DNA of 64,000 nt from Bradyrhizobium sp. CCBAU 53421 (GCF_015291625.1 NZ_CP030047.1:8184001-8248000); one strand, 5' to 3'; numbered from the stretch's first letter, positions 1-8,589 are shown. Translations and numbers: made by a program. Notes: generated by a model from the letters alone, not told the origin.

Positions 1-212
1 TCGACATGGCCGACGGTGAAGCCGCGCGCGCGGGTGATGTCGCCTGTATTGGGCTCCATCGCGCCGGCAATACAACGCAGCAGCGTAGATTTGCCGCGGC
101 CGTTGGCGGCCACGAGGCCGATCCGGTCGCCGGCATTGACGACGAAATTGAGTTCGGAAAACAGCGGCGCGTTCAGCGTCACGCCGAGATTGCGCACATT
201 GATGAGGGACAC
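1..212 (-). CDS. ABC-F family ATP-binding protein, N-terminal fragment (runs off the window)
   Basis: Only about the first 70 residues are present; the gene continues leftwards beyond base 1. The translation from a GTG at 212 begins VSLINVRNLGVTLNAPLFSE and contains a Walker A loop, AANGRGKST, at about residues 36-44. This is the first nucleotide-binding domain of an ABC-F (Uup/EttA-like) protein. These are soluble duplicated ATPases that act on the ribosome rather than in transport. No membrane segment is seen. The Shine-Dalgarno signal is weak, so the exact start is uncertain. A long leader (213-563) carries a small ORF with a strong ribosome binding site. The family is confident; the exact subfamily cannot be decided from this fragment. 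Confidence 0.8.
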   Translation of the reverse strand, partial: MSLINVRNLGVTLNAPLFSELNFVVNAGDRIGLVAANGRGKSTLLRCIAGAMEPNTGDITRARGFTVGHV

Positions 213-563
213 GATCGTTCTCTGGTCTTGCCGGCGATCACGACATCCAGAGGCGTCCGGCCATCATTGGATGAGCGTGTCGAAGCGCGGCGAGGGATTT
301 CAGTGCAGGCGCAAACGCTCAAGCGTTCGATGCCGCACGGCCACGAAGGGCAGACCAGGAAGAGATTTTAGTCGAGTTTCCGGTCAGCCCTGCAAACGCA
401 TCTGCAGGGCGTTGACGGGGCCACGCTTGAGGTGGGGATCGTTGAATCTCGCCACGACGCAGCCCTCCTTTCTCGGCAAAAATGTAGTGGTGGACGAGAT
501 GTAACCGGACGCGCAACGGATGGCAAGCATAGCCGGCCGCGCCGATCGGGCCGTTGAAGCGAT
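213..563. other. leader/intergenic region between the ABC-F gene and a GGDEF-EAL gene
   Basis: About 350 bases lie between the ABC-F start and the end of the next gene, both on the minus strand. The only coding candidate is a 23-codon ORF at 384-455. An 8-bp inverted repeat (387-394 with 403-410) overlaps its end. No T-run follows that hairpin, so it is not a standard terminator. Nothing else recognisable was seen. Confidence 0.5.
384..455 (-). CDS. possible 23-residue leader ORF upstream of the ABC-F gene
   Basis: On the minus strand the purine-rich stretch AAAGGAGGG (463-471) is followed eight bases later by GTG. It opens a short frame that reads VARFNDPHLKRGPVNALQMR and ends three residues later at TGA. 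This is one of the strongest Shine-Dalgarno sequences in the window. The 3' end folds into a hairpin (GCCCTGCA / TGCAGGGC). The frame lies about 170 bases ahead of the ABC-F start, so it could be a regulatory leader peptide or an unrelated small protein. No family is recognised. The reading is an inference from the ribosome binding site and position alone. Confidence 0.35.
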   Translation of the reverse strand: MARFNDPHLKRGPVNALQMRLQG

Positions 564-3251
564 TCAGCCGGCTCTGCGAACGGTTTCGGCGAGCAGGTCA
601 CCGCCGACCAGCGCGGCAAATTGACCGATCGGGGCCGGCCGGCCGATCAGATAGCCCTGCACCGCGTCACAGCCTTCCTCCGAGAGGAAGCCGAGCTGCG
701 CCTCGGTCTCGACGCCTTCGGCGACGATCGACATTTCGAGGCCGTGGCCGAGATCGATCACCGCGCGGACGATCGCCGCCGATTGCGGATTGCGGCCGAG
801 ATTGATGACGAAGGCGCGGTCGATCTTGATCTTGTCGAACGGAAACGCCTGCAGGTAGCTCAGCGAGGAATAGCCGCTGCCGAAATCGTCCATCGAGATG
901 CGGACGCCGAGCGCCTTCAGCCGCCGCAGCAGCGACAGGCCGCGGTCGAAATCCTCGATCAGCACGCCCTCGGTGATTTCCAGCTCGAGCCGGTCCGGGG
1001 TGAGCCCGGTCTCGAGCAGGATCGAATGCACGAGCCCGACCAGATCGCCATGGGTGAACTGCGCCGGCGACAGGTTCACGGCGACCTGCATCGGCACCGC
1101 CCAGGAGGCAGCCTCGCGGCAGGCTTCGCGCAGGATCCACTCGCCCATCTCGACGATCAGGCCGCTTTCTTCCGCGAGCGGAATGAAGTCGCTGGGCGGC
1201 ACGAAGCCGCGCACCGGATGGTGCCAGCGCGCCAGCGCCTCGAAACCGATGATCTGGCTGGCCGCAACGCTGCCGCCCGCCGCCGCCTGCGGCTGGTAGT
1301 AGAGCGACAATTCGCCGTTCTTGATCGCGACCGAAAGCTCCTGATGCAGCACGCGGCGATCGCGGATTTGCTGGTCCATCTCCGGTTCGAAGATCGAGAT
1401 GGTGCCGCGCGACTTCGCCTTGGCGCGGAACAGCGCCGCGCCGGAATTGGCCAGCAGCGAGGCAGCGTCGGATCCGTTGTGCGGGAACACCGCGATCCCG
1501 GCGGTGAGGCCGGTGCGCACCGACTTGCCGTCGATCAGGAAATCCTGCCCGAGGGCCTCGGCGGCCTGTTCGGCCAGCGCAATGCCGGCGACCGGCTGCT
1601 TGCCGTCGATGATGAGGCCGAATTCGTCGCCGGACAGCCGCGCGACCACGCCGCCGCGCGCCACGGTCTGCAAGCGCTGCGCGACCTCGACCAGCACCTT
1701 GTCGCCCATCGCATGGCCGTAGACGTCGTTGATCTCCTTCAGCCCGTCGAGATCGACGCAAAGCACGGCGAACGCCTCGTCGGTGCCGTCGCAGGCCTCG
1801 ATCATCTGGGTCAGCGCCTGCAGGAAGGCGGCGCGGTTCGGCAGATCGGTCAGGCCGTCATGATAGGCCATGTGCGCCATCCGCGACTCGGTCTGGCGCC
1901 GGTCAGTGACGTCCTCATGGGTCTTGATCAGATATTGCGGCTCGCCATGGTCGTCGAGCACGGTCATGCGCCGGGTCAGGAACAGCCGCAGTCCGTCCTT
2001 GGTCGAGATCGGGTGTTCCTCGGCGATCATGCTGCGTTTGCGGATCGCGGCCTCGTCGCGGGCGATGATCAGCTTGGCTTCGCGCGCGTTGAAGATATCC
2101 GAAGCGGTGAGGCCGGCGGCGTCCTCGCGGCGGCGGTTGAGGATGGTTTCGGCGCTGCGGTTGGCCAGCAGATAGCGGCCGTCGCTGACGCGCTGCACGA
2201 TCAGCGAGACCGGGATGTTGTCGACCACGAGTTCGAGGAATTTCTTGTTGTTCTCGAGCTCGCGCGACAGCGAGCGGCGGTCGGTGACGTCCTCGAACAG
2301 CGCGATCAGGAATTCCGGATCGCCGGCCTCGTTGCGCGCGATCACCCGGTTCGATGCCAGGATGCGCCTCTCCGAGCCGCGTTCGACGAGGAATTCGCTA
2401 CGGTGATAGCCTTCCGGCGCGTCGAGCGCCGCGCGGTCGGCGGTATCGATGCTGACGGCGGTCTCGGGACGGAAGATCTCGTCGGCGCGCTTGCCGACGA
2501 TGTGATCGCGCGAGAAGCGCGAGAACCGCTCGAACGCGCGATTGGCGAAGATGTAGCGGCCGTCCTCGATGTTCTTGGCGGCGACGCAGACCGGAACGTT
2601 GTCGAGCACGGATTCGAGGAATTGCGTGGTCGAGGCGAGCTTGCGCGACAGCTTGCGCTGGTCGGTGCAATCGAGATGGGTCGCGACCGAGCCGCCGTTC
2701 GGCAGCGGGAAATATTTCACCAGCACCGACCTGCCGCCGGGCAGTTCGGTGACCAGCCCTTCGGGCGCCGCGGCCCTGGCGAAGAAATCCTCGGCGCTGA
2801 TGTCGAGCACGCCGCGATCGCGCCGCAGCTCCAGCAGTTCGGAGCCGGTCATGTTGCGCCTGATGTCGGCGCGCGACAGGCCGTAGATGTCGAGATAGCG
2901 GTCGTTGCAGAACACGATGCGCTCACGCGCGTCGGTCATCACCACGCCCTGGTTCAGATGGTTGAGCGCGGACGACACGAAGGCACTGCGCCGCAGTTGC
3001 GCGCGCTTGGCCTTGCGCAGGGCCGAAAGGATCCACAGCCCGACTGCGCCGAGAAAGGAGGCTACCACCACGCTGCCGATCAGCAGCTCCCAGACCACGC
3101 CGGGATCGAGGTCGCCAAGATAGGTCGACGGTGCGAAGGCGGCGGAGGCGGCTTGGGCTGCACCGAACGGCACGACGGCGGCGATCAGGCAAAGGATGGC
3201 CCTTGCCGGAATCGAATTCTTCCCGCCCGCCTGCCACTTCCTGCCAGCCAT
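564..3251 (-). CDS. membrane PAS-PAS-PAS-GGDEF-EAL cyclic-di-GMP signalling protein
   Basis: This 895-residue protein has two N-terminal hydrophobic stretches (about 15-37 and 54-76), three PAS-like segments (about 100-205, 210-330 and 335-455), a GGDEF domain (about 460-620) and a C-terminal EAL domain (about 630-885). The GGDEF signature reads SGDEF near residue 536. No RxxD inhibitory site stands five residues before it, where ARGG is found instead. The EAL domain is complete: FEALARWHHP, ELEITEG, DDFGSGYSSL, KIKIDRAF and AEGVET. Phosphodiesterase activity is therefore well supported, while cyclase activity is possible but less certain. It probably senses a signal at the inner membrane through its PAS modules. 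It stands alone, with an oxidoreductase gene divergent from its 5' end. Confidence 0.93.
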   Translation of the reverse strand: MAGRKWQAGGKNSIPARAILCLIAAVVPFGAAQAASAAFAPSTYLGDLDPGVVWELLIGSVVVASFLGAVGLWILSALRKAKRAQLRRSAFVSSALNHLNQGVVMTDARERIVFCNDRYLDIYGLSRADIRRNMTGSELLELRRDRGVLDISAEDFFARAAAPEGLVTELPGGRSVLVKYFPLPNGGSVATHLDCTDQRKLSRKLASTTQFLESVLDNVPVCVAAKNIEDGRYIFANRAFERFSRFSRDHIVGKRADEIFRPETAVSIDTADRAALDAPEGYHRSEFLVERGSERRILASNRVIARNEAGDPEFLIALFEDVTDRRSLSRELENNKKFLELVVDNIPVSLIVQRVSDGRYLLANRSAETILNRRREDAAGLTASDIFNAREAKLIIARDEAAIRKRSMIAEEHPISTKDGLRLFLTRRMTVLDDHGEPQYLIKTHEDVTDRRQTESRMAHMAYHDGLTDLPNRAAFLQALTQMIEACDGTDEAFAVLCVDLDGLKEINDVYGHAMGDKVLVEVAQRLQTVARGGVVARLSGDEFGLIIDGKQPVAGIALAEQAAEALGQDFLIDGKSVRTGLTAGIAVFPHNGSDAASLLANSGAALFRAKAKSRGTISIFEPEMDQQIRDRRVLHQELSVAIKNGELSLYYQPQAAAGGSVAASQIIGFEALARWHHPVRGFVPPSDFIPLAEESGLIVEMGEWILREACREAASWAVPMQVAVNLSPAQFTHGDLVGLVHSILLETGLTPDRLELEITEGVLIEDFDRGLSLLRRLKALGVRISMDDFGSGYSSLSYLQAFPFDKIKIDRAFVINLGRNPQSAAIVRAVIDLGHGLEMSIVAEGVETEAQLGFLSEEGCDAVQGYLIGRPAPIGQFAALVGGDLLAETVRRAG

Positions 3252-3509
3252 TGATCACCCACGGATTTCCGGGGCGAGTGTCCGGCTCCGGCGGTTTGGA
3301 TCGGGTAAACGCGTCAGGATGCAACCGGAAAATGCCGGTTAATCTACGGCAATTGCCCTGACATGATTAATGCTCCACTAACTGGGCATGGCTCCCCGAC
3401 TATTTGAGATGGCACAAGCACTTGCCCAAATCGACGGGATCGGCAGAACGATGGTGGCGGTAGCGGCACGCGCGTCGCTGCGCGGAAATGTTCGGACCTG
3501 AAGGACGAG

Positions 3510-4613
3510 ATGGACAGGGTTGATTGCGTGATCGTCGGTGCGGGGGTGATCGGCCTCGCCGTGGCGCGCCGGCTGGCACAGGCCGGCCGCGAAGTGATTG
3601 TGATCGAAGAGGCCGAAGGGATCGGCACCGTGACCTCGTCGCGCAACAGCGAGGTGATCCACGCCGGCATCTACTACCGGGCCGGCAGCCTGATGGCGCG
3701 GATGTGCGTCAGCGGCAAGCGGGCGCTCTACCGCTACTGCGCCGACCACGGCATCCCGCACAAGAATTGCGGCAAGCTGATCGTCGCCACCACGCCTGCG
3801 GAGACCGAGAAACTGCAGTCGATCCGGGCCCACGCCGAGGCCAACGGCGTCGACGACATGCAGCTGTTATCCGGCGAGGCGGCACGCGCCCTGGAGCCGG
3901 CGCTGAACTGCGACGCGGCGCTGCTGTCGCCCTCCACCGGGATCATCGACAGCCATGCTTACATGCTGGCGCTGCGCGGCGACGCCGAGGCGGCCGGCGC
4001 CGCATTCGCCTTCCATACGCCGCTGCTCCACGCCAGGGCCACGGCCAACGGGTTCGAGGTCGAGGCCGGCGGCGCGGCGCCGATGACGCTGGCCTGCGAT
4101 CTCCTGGTCAATGCCGCCGGCCTCGGCGCAACGGCGGTTGCGCGCAGCGTCGAGGGTATGCCGATCGCGTTGATTCCAACGGCCTATTTGGCCAAGGGCA
4201 ATTACTTCAGCTGCAGCGCCAGGGCGCCGTTCTCGCACCTGATCTATCCGGTGCCGGAGCCCGGCGGGCTTGGCGTGCACCTGACGCTCGACATGGCGGG
4301 ACAGGCGAGGTTCGGCCCCGACGTCGAATGGATCGATCACATCGATTACGCCGTCGACCCTGATCGGTCCGAGCGGTTCTATCCGGCGATCCGCAAATAC
4401 TGGCCGACCCTGCCGGACGGGGCGCTGATGCCGAGCTATTCGGGAATTCGCCCCAAGATCGTGCCGCCGGCGGTCGCGACCCAGGACTTCCTGATCCAGG
4501 GACCGGCCGATCACGGCGTCGCCGGCCTGATCAACCTGTTCGGGATTGAATCGCCCGGGCTGACGTCGTCGCTCGCGGTCGCCGACCACGTCGGCGCGCT
4601 GGCGGAGCGCTGA
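3510..4613 (+). CDS. FAD-dependent oxidoreductase, L-2-hydroxyglutarate oxidase-like
   Basis: The 367-residue protein opens with a dinucleotide-binding fold ([16 protein letters not shown], residues 7-22) and an FAD-contact segment ([14 protein letters not shown], about 44-57). This is the DAO/LhgO family pattern. LhgO enzymes oxidise L-2-hydroxyglutarate to 2-oxoglutarate and pass electrons to the respiratory chain. The C-terminal motif [10 protein letters not shown] is typical of FAD closure in this group. The length fits the shorter LhgO-like members. The ATG follows a GGACGAG ribosome binding site. Substrate specificity cannot be read from the sequence, so the safe name is NAD(P)/FAD-dependent oxidoreductase. 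Confidence 0.85.
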   Translation: MDRVDCVIVGAGVIGLAVARRLAQAGREVIVIEEAEGIGTVTSSRNSEVIHAGIYYRAGSLMARMCVSGKRALYRYCADHGIPHKNCGKLIVATTPAETEKLQSIRAHAEANGVDDMQLLSGEAARALEPALNCDAALLSPSTGIIDSHAYMLALRGDAEAAGAAFAFHTPLLHARATANGFEVEAGGAAPMTLACDLLVNAAGLGATAVARSVEGMPIALIPTAYLAKGNYFSCSARAPFSHLIYPVPEPGGLGVHLTLDMAGQARFGPDVEWIDHIDYAVDPDRSERFYPAIRKYWPTLPDGALMPSYSGIRPKIVPPAVATQDFLIQGPADHGVAGLINLFGIESPGLTSSLAVADHVGALAER

Positions 4614-4706
4614 GCAAATGCAGCATGGCCTCCCGGGGGATGCGCGCCGCGGCGTTCATCCCTCGGTGAAAGGCCAGATTATTTGCGAATTTACAGGGGG
4701 ACCGGC

Positions 4707-4892
4707 TTAGTGGACCGTGTCGTCGGCGGACAGTCTCAACCGCTCGATTTGATCCTTGACCATCAGCTTGCGGCGCTTCAGCTCGCAAATGTGGAGATCG
4801 TCTACAGAAGGATGAACGAGCGCTTCGTGCAGTTCGTTCTCGAGTATTTTGTGTTTACGCTCCAGCTCAACGAGATGGGCCTGTATTGCCAT
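4707..4892 (-). CDS. YdcH-like small protein (DUF465)
   Basis: A 61-residue, highly charged helical protein beginning MAIQAHLVELERKHKILENE. It carries the family-like C-terminal segment ELKRRKLMVKDQIERL. DUF465/YdcH proteins are short predicted coiled-coil proteins of unknown function, common in alphaproteobacteria and often present in several copies. A second member lies on the other strand at 5133-5339; the two genes point away from each other across a 240-base gap. The function is unknown. Confidence 0.85.
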   Translation of the reverse strand: MAIQAHLVELERKHKILENELHEALVHPSVDDLHICELKRRKLMVKDQIERLRLSADDTVH

Positions 4893-5132
4893 TGCGAACT
4901 CTCCTCGGTGCGTTAAACCTCAGGTTCGATCCGGACCAACAAGTGTACACGAGTGGACGGTGCTGTCGATAGGGGACGCGATATGCCGCACGCACGCATT
5001 TCCGTTTATCTGTAACCATTCGTGACTATGGAACCGGTTCGGCTTGCGCGGCGCGCGCGCAGGGAGGATATTCCGGCGAGCGGCTGCTTCGGCCGTAACA
5101 ACCTCATCGTGCTTATCAGTTAATACACAACC

Positions 5133-5339
5133 ATGAACGATCAGGATGAGCGCGAACTCCTCGCCGAGCTTGCGCGTCTGCAACAAGAGCACCGCGACCT
5201 CGATGCCGCGATCGACGCGCTGCATCAATCGCCGGCGCCGGATCTCTTGATGCTGCAACGCTTGAAGAAGCGGAAGCTGCAATTGCGCGATCGCATCGCC
5301 TTCATCGAAGATCAGATCACGCCCGACATCATCGCCTGA
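5133..5339 (+). CDS. YdcH-like small protein (DUF465), second copy
   Basis: A 68-residue charged protein with the helical hairpin pattern of the DUF465 family. The segment LLMLQRLKKRKLQLRDRIAF matches the equivalent part of the protein encoded at 4707-4892 (ELKRRKLMVKDQIERL). It begins at an ATG after a moderate purine stretch and stops just before a G+C-rich gap. It is not close enough to downstream genes to imply an operon. The function is unknown; the family assignment rests on size, charge pattern and the conserved K/R-rich second helix. Confidence 0.85.
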   Translation: MNDQDERELLAELARLQQEHRDLDAAIDALHQSPAPDLLMLQRLKKRKLQLRDRIAFIEDQITPDIIA

Positions 5340-5471
5340 CGCCCGCCTCTCGGGTTCGGCGGCGCGCCGGGTCGGGTCCGGCGGCGGTTTTCCCCGTCAT
5401 CCACAGAGCCTCGGTAGCTTCACGTTCGCGGCAACGGACGCGGCCGGGCTTTTCGGCGCTTGACTCTAAAA

Positions 5472-5486
5472 GAACAAAATAAGAAC
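5472..5486. promoter_or_regulatory. LexA (SOS) box, GAAC-N7-GAAC
   Basis: The sequence GAACAAAATAAGAAC is a direct repeat of GAAC separated by seven A/T-rich bases, equal to GTTC-N7-GTTC on the other strand. This is the established LexA recognition sequence of alphaproteobacteria. It lies about 40 bases upstream of the ATG at 5526, in a promoter-like position. The A/T-rich stretch stands out from its G+C-rich surroundings. It predicts DNA-damage control of the small gene pair that follows. Confidence 0.7.
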
Positions 5487-5525
5487 ATGCCGATCCAGCC
5501 GCCAGCCATCAGAGGGAGTTTCGCC

Positions 5526-5735
5526 ATGTCCGCACCGCCTTCCCTGCCCGACAACAGCCGCTACGAGCAGGCCTGCGATCAGGCGATCGCGATGTGCGAC
5601 GGCAATCTGCGCAGCACCATCAAGGCGCTAATCATGGCCAACGAATATCTGGAAGCCGAGCTCGAGGAATTGCAGGCCGCGATCGCCGCCGGCTGCGTGC
5701 CGGCGCGAACCCACGCGGCGAGCGACGCCGCCTGA
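5526..5735 (+). CDS. small helical protein of unknown function, predicted SOS-regulated
   Basis: Starting at the ATG preceded by GAGGGAG, the protein has 69 residues and reads MSAPPSLPDNSRYEQACDQA at its start. The middle, SYEQ-type helix followed by IKALIMANEYLEAELEELQA, looks like one or two amphipathic helices with a possible coiled coil. The reading frame stays open upstream, but that stretch covers the LexA box and is not likely to be translated. No named family is recognised. The next gene starts 18 bases downstream, which suggests one transcript. Confidence 0.75.
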   Translation: MSAPPSLPDNSRYEQACDQAIAMCDGNLRSTIKALIMANEYLEAELEELQAAIAAGCVPARTHAASDAA

Positions 5736-5753
5736 TCTTTGCGGAGCACAGCA

Positions 5754-6005
5754 ATGGCTGACGTGACCTATTACGTGGCACTGCCTTTCGTGCAGGACGA
5801 CGACGGCACGCCGGTCGCCGGCAGCGCCGAGGAATGCCAGAGCTCGGCGATCGCGCTGCGCCGGGCGGAGACGATGTCGCGGATGCCCGGCAGCATCGGC
5901 GCCGTCGCGTTCAGCCGCACGGGCGATCCCGCGATCGGCGAATTCGGCGATGCCAAGCTGCTGCGGGCCTACGGCAACGTGCCGGAGGATCTGAGCGCAC
6001 TTTGA
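5754..6005 (+). CDS. small protein of unknown function, downstream partner of the LexA-box gene
   Basis: The 83-residue product begins MADVTYYVALPFVQDDDGTP. It is acidic, soluble and has no membrane segment. Its start is preceded by GCGGAG. It lies 18 bases after the 69-residue gene and is probably co-transcribed with it under the LexA box at 5472-5486. The middle contains a region rich in E and R (SSAIALRRAETMSRMPG) that suggests one helix followed by a beta-strand region. No family or catalytic motif is recognised. Confidence 0.7.
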   Translation: MADVTYYVALPFVQDDDGTPVAGSAEECQSSAIALRRAETMSRMPGSIGAVAFSRTGDPAIGEFGDAKLLRAYGNVPEDLSAL

Positions 6006-6013
6006 TTATCTAG

Positions 6014-6745
6014 CTAGGATTCATGGCGCCGCTGCGCCTTTCGCACATACATCGCGCGGTCGGCCTCATCGAGCACGCGATCGGCATCCGAATGCGCGGT
6101 GAGGATCGCAACACCGGCGGAGGCACCCGCGGTGACGCGGCTGTTGCGGAACACGAAGCTCAGGCGATCGATCGCCTCCTCCAGCGCAGCCGCCTTCGCA
6201 CGGGCATCGGTCTCGCTGAGATTCCACAGCAGCACCGCGAACTCGTCGCCGCCGAGCCGGCCGATCACGTCGGAGGCGCGCACCTGGTCCGATATCGCGG
6301 CCACGATCGTCTTCAGCACCTCATCACCTGCCGCGTGCCCGAAGGCATCGTTGATCGGCTTGAGGCGATCGACGTCGAGCACGATCAGCGCGCCGCAGGC
6401 CTGATAGCGCTTGATGAACGAGAGCGAGCGGACGAGCTCGCGCTCGAAGCCGCGCCGGTTCAGGATGTCGAGCAGGAAGTCGGTCTCGGCGGAGGCCTGC
6501 AGCTCCTCGATCCGGGTCTGGGCCCGCGCCAGCTGCGCCCGCAACTTGCGGATGGTGGATTTGTCGCCCGACGCGACCGCGCCTCGCCTCGAAGCTTCGG
6601 TTCCAGTCGCTTTGGTTCCAGCCCCCTTTGCTCCAGTCCCTTTTGCGCCAGTCCTGCCGGATGCGGGTTTGCGCGCGGCGGACGCGCCTTTTCGTCGTTT
6701 TGCCGCCCCGGAGGCGGCCGCCGTGGTCTTCTTCTTCATGCGCAT
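6014..6745 (-). CDS. soluble diguanylate cyclase (GGDEF) with a lysine-rich N-terminus
   Basis: A 243-residue protein without membrane segments. Residues 1-60 are rich in K, A, G and T and look disordered. A short coiled coil (about 62-85, IRKLRAQLARAQTRIEELQA) leads into a GGDEF domain (about 88-240). The active site is canonical (RLGGDEF, near residue 175). The product-inhibition site RxxD (RASD) stands exactly five residues before it. It should make cyclic di-GMP from two GTP and be feedback-inhibited. The basic N-terminus holds degenerate five-residue repeats (GAKGT/GAKGA/GTKAT), encoded by a 15-base DNA repeat at 6599-6658. This tail could bind nucleic acid or membrane, but that is inference. 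Confidence 0.9.
   Translation of the reverse strand: MRMKKKTTAAASGAAKRRKGASAARKPASGRTGAKGTGAKGAGTKATGTEASRRGAVASGDKSTIRKLRAQLARAQTRIEELQASAETDFLLDILNRRGFERELVRSLSFIKRYQACGALIVLDVDRLKPINDAFGHAAGDEVLKTIVAAISDQVRASDVIGRLGGDEFAVLLWNLSETDARAKAAALEEAIDRLSFVFRNSRVTAGASAGVAILTAHSDADRVLDEADRAMYVRKAQRRHES
6599..6658 (-). repeat. four degenerate 15-base tandem units inside the GGDEF gene
   Basis: Four consecutive in-frame 15-base units with the core TCCAGTC(G/C)CTTT encode (K/T)xxGT-type pentapeptides in the disordered N-terminus. The unit length is a multiple of three, so copy-number change would preserve the frame. Confidence 0.6.
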
Positions 6746-6890
6746 CCTTGTTGAGGCCTGCTTATGAAGGCTTGCCGGGATTCACCAAGACAGGATAGTC
6801 CATTCTAACTCCCTTGCCACGCCTTGGATGACGCCCGGGCCGCCCCTATAATCGGCCTATGCTTTTGGATTCCTGCACAGAATTGAAGAG

Positions 6891-7379
6891 ATGACCGCTC
6901 CGATCGCCATCATCATGGGAAGCCAGTCCGACTGGGACACCATGCGCCATGCCGCCGAAACCCTGGCTGCGCTGGGCGTTGCCTGCGAAACGCGCATCGT
7001 TTCGGCGCACCGCACGCCCGATCGGCTCTATGCCTTCGCCAAGGGCGCCAAGGCGGCCGGCCACAAGGTGATCGTTGCCGGCGCCGGCGGTGCCGCGCAC
7101 CTGCCGGGCATGACGGCGGCACTGACGGAGCTTCCGGTGTTCGGAGTTCCCGTCGAGTCGAAGGCGCTGTCCGGCGTCGATTCGCTGTACTCGATCGTGC
7201 AGATGCCGGCCGGCATCCCGGTCGGGACACTGGCGATCGGCAAGGCCGGCGCGATCAATGCCGCGCTGCTCGCGGCGAGCGTGCTCGCGCTCAACGATCC
7301 CGCGCTGTCGCTCCGCCTTGCGGCCTGGCGCAAGCAGCAGACCGATGCGGTCAAGGACCATCCGGAGGGTGCGGCGTGA
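6891..7379 (+). CDS. purE: 5-(carboxyamino)imidazole ribonucleotide mutase
   Basis: This 162-residue protein is a class I PurE, which converts N5-CAIR to 4-carboxy-aminoimidazole ribonucleotide in purine synthesis. Signature elements are GSQSDW (9-14), SAHRTP (39-44, with the catalytic histidine) and the glycine-rich [14 protein letters not shown] loop (about 63-76). Its last codons overlap the purK GTG start by four bases (GTGA), so the two are translationally coupled. The length is typical of the family. Confidence 0.97.
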   Translation: MTAPIAIIMGSQSDWDTMRHAAETLAALGVACETRIVSAHRTPDRLYAFAKGAKAAGHKVIVAGAGGAAHLPGMTAALTELPVFGVPVESKALSGVDSLYSIVQMPAGIPVGTLAIGKAGAINAALLAASVLALNDPALSLRLAAWRKQQTDAVKDHPEGAA

Positions 7380-8482
7380 CGGCTTCGAATCTCGTTAAGC
7401 TGAAGCCGGGCGACACCATCGGAATCCTCGGCGGCGGACAATTGGGCCGGATGCTGGCGATGTCCGCTGCGCGCCTCGGGCTGCGCTGCCAGGTGTTTTC
7501 GCCGGATCCGGACTCGCCGGCCTTCGAGGTGGTGCAGAACGCGACCTGCGCGGAATATGCCGACGTCGAGGCGCTCGAACTGTTCGCCAATGACGTCGAC
7601 GTCGTCACCTATGAATTCGAGAATGTCCCGGCCGCAACCGCGATGGTGCTCGCCGCGCGCCGCCCGGTGCTGCCCGCGTACAAAATCCTCGAGACCACGC
7701 AGGACCGGCTGATCGAAAAGGATTTCGTCAGCAAGCTCGGCATCGGCACCGCCGATTATGCCGATGTCTCCTCGGTCGCCACGCTGCGCGCGGCGGTCGA
7801 GCGCATCGGCCTGCCTGCCGTGATCAAGACCCGCCGCTTCGGCTATGACGGCAAGGGCCAGGCCATCATCCGCGCCGGCGACGACCTCGAGCAGGTCTGG
7901 GAGGAGCTCGGCACCAAGTCGGCGATCCTCGAGGCCTTCGTGCCGTTCGAGCGCGAGATTTCGGTGATCGCGGCGCGCTCCGCTTCCGGCGAGGTCGAGT
8001 GCTTCGACGTCACCGAGAACGAGCACCGCGACCATATTCTGAAGATTTCGCGCGCGCCGGCCGCGATCCCCGACGAGCTTGCCGCGCAGGCGCGCGCGAT
8101 CGCCGAAAAGATCGCCACTGCGCTCGACTATGTCGGTGTGCTTGCGGTAGAGCTGTTCGTGGTGCCCGGCAATGGCAGCAATGCGACGGTGCTGGTCAAC
8201 GAGATCGCGCCGCGCGTGCACAATTCCGGTCACTGGACGCTCGACGGCGCCTCGATCTCACAGTTCGAGCAACACATCCGCGCGATCGCCGGCTGGCCGC
8301 TGGGCAAGCCGGTGCGCCACGGCGACGTCACCATGACCAACCTGATCGGCGACGATATCCTGAGCTACGAGCAGTGGCTCACCGTTCCCGGCGCTACCGT
8401 GCATCTGTACGGCAAGGGCACGCCGCGCCCCGGCCGCAAGATGGGGCACGTCACCGAAGTGACGCCGGCCCACAAGCCGTAA
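7376..8482 (+). CDS. purK: 5-(carboxyamino)imidazole ribonucleotide synthase
   Basis: The 368-residue ATP-grasp enzyme makes N5-CAIR from AIR, bicarbonate and ATP, supplying the substrate of PurE. The N-terminal signature [11 protein letters not shown] (about 18-28) and the ATP-grasp segments [14 protein letters not shown] and [15 protein letters not shown] are present. It starts with GTG, which overlaps the purE stop codon. A strong hairpin followed by a T-rich tract (8543-8589) lies downstream and probably ends the purEK transcript. Confidence 0.97.
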   Translation: MTASNLVKLKPGDTIGILGGGQLGRMLAMSAARLGLRCQVFSPDPDSPAFEVVQNATCAEYADVEALELFANDVDVVTYEFENVPAATAMVLAARRPVLPAYKILETTQDRLIEKDFVSKLGIGTADYADVSSVATLRAAVERIGLPAVIKTRRFGYDGKGQAIIRAGDDLEQVWEELGTKSAILEAFVPFEREISVIAARSASGEVECFDVTENEHRDHILKISRAPAAIPDELAAQARAIAEKIATALDYVGVLAVELFVVPGNGSNATVLVNEIAPRVHNSGHWTLDGASISQFEQHIRAIAGWPLGKPVRHGDVTMTNLIGDDILSYEQWLTVPGATVHLYGKGTPRPGRKMGHVTEVTPAHKP

Positions 8483-8512
8483 TTCCAAACCGCCTTCGCG
8501 CATCGATGGAAA

Positions 8513-8537
8513 TGGGATCGTGGCAACCACGATCCCA
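8513..8537. repeat. perfect 11-bp hairpin after purK
   Basis: TGGGATCGTGG (8513-8523) and its complement (8527-8537) are separated by a three-base loop. It is the first of two palindromes in the purK-aqpZ gap. No T-run follows directly, so on its own it looks more like part of the composite repeat than a terminator. Confidence 0.6.
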
Positions 8538-8542
8538 TCAGC

Positions 8543-8589
8543 GCATCGGTTCTGATTGAATCAGAACCGATGCTTTAGATTTTTGTTTT
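8543..8589 (+). terminator. likely rho-independent terminator of purEK
   Basis: A perfect 14-bp stem (GCATCGGTTCTGAT, 8543-8556, with 8560-8573) and a three-base loop are followed by a T-rich tract TTTAGATTTTTGTTTT. The stem is moderately G+C-rich. It lies between the convergent genes purK and aqpZ. The hairpin adjoins a dispersed repeat (8574-8640), so it may belong to a mobile repeat that also works as a terminator. Confidence 0.65.

Noticed and set aside
621..3254. An 877-codon frame on the plus strand opposite the GGDEF-EAL gene
   Set aside because: It lies fully antisense to a gene with clear domains. It reads as arginine/aspartate/histidine-rich sequence with no domain, as expected for high-G+C DNA.
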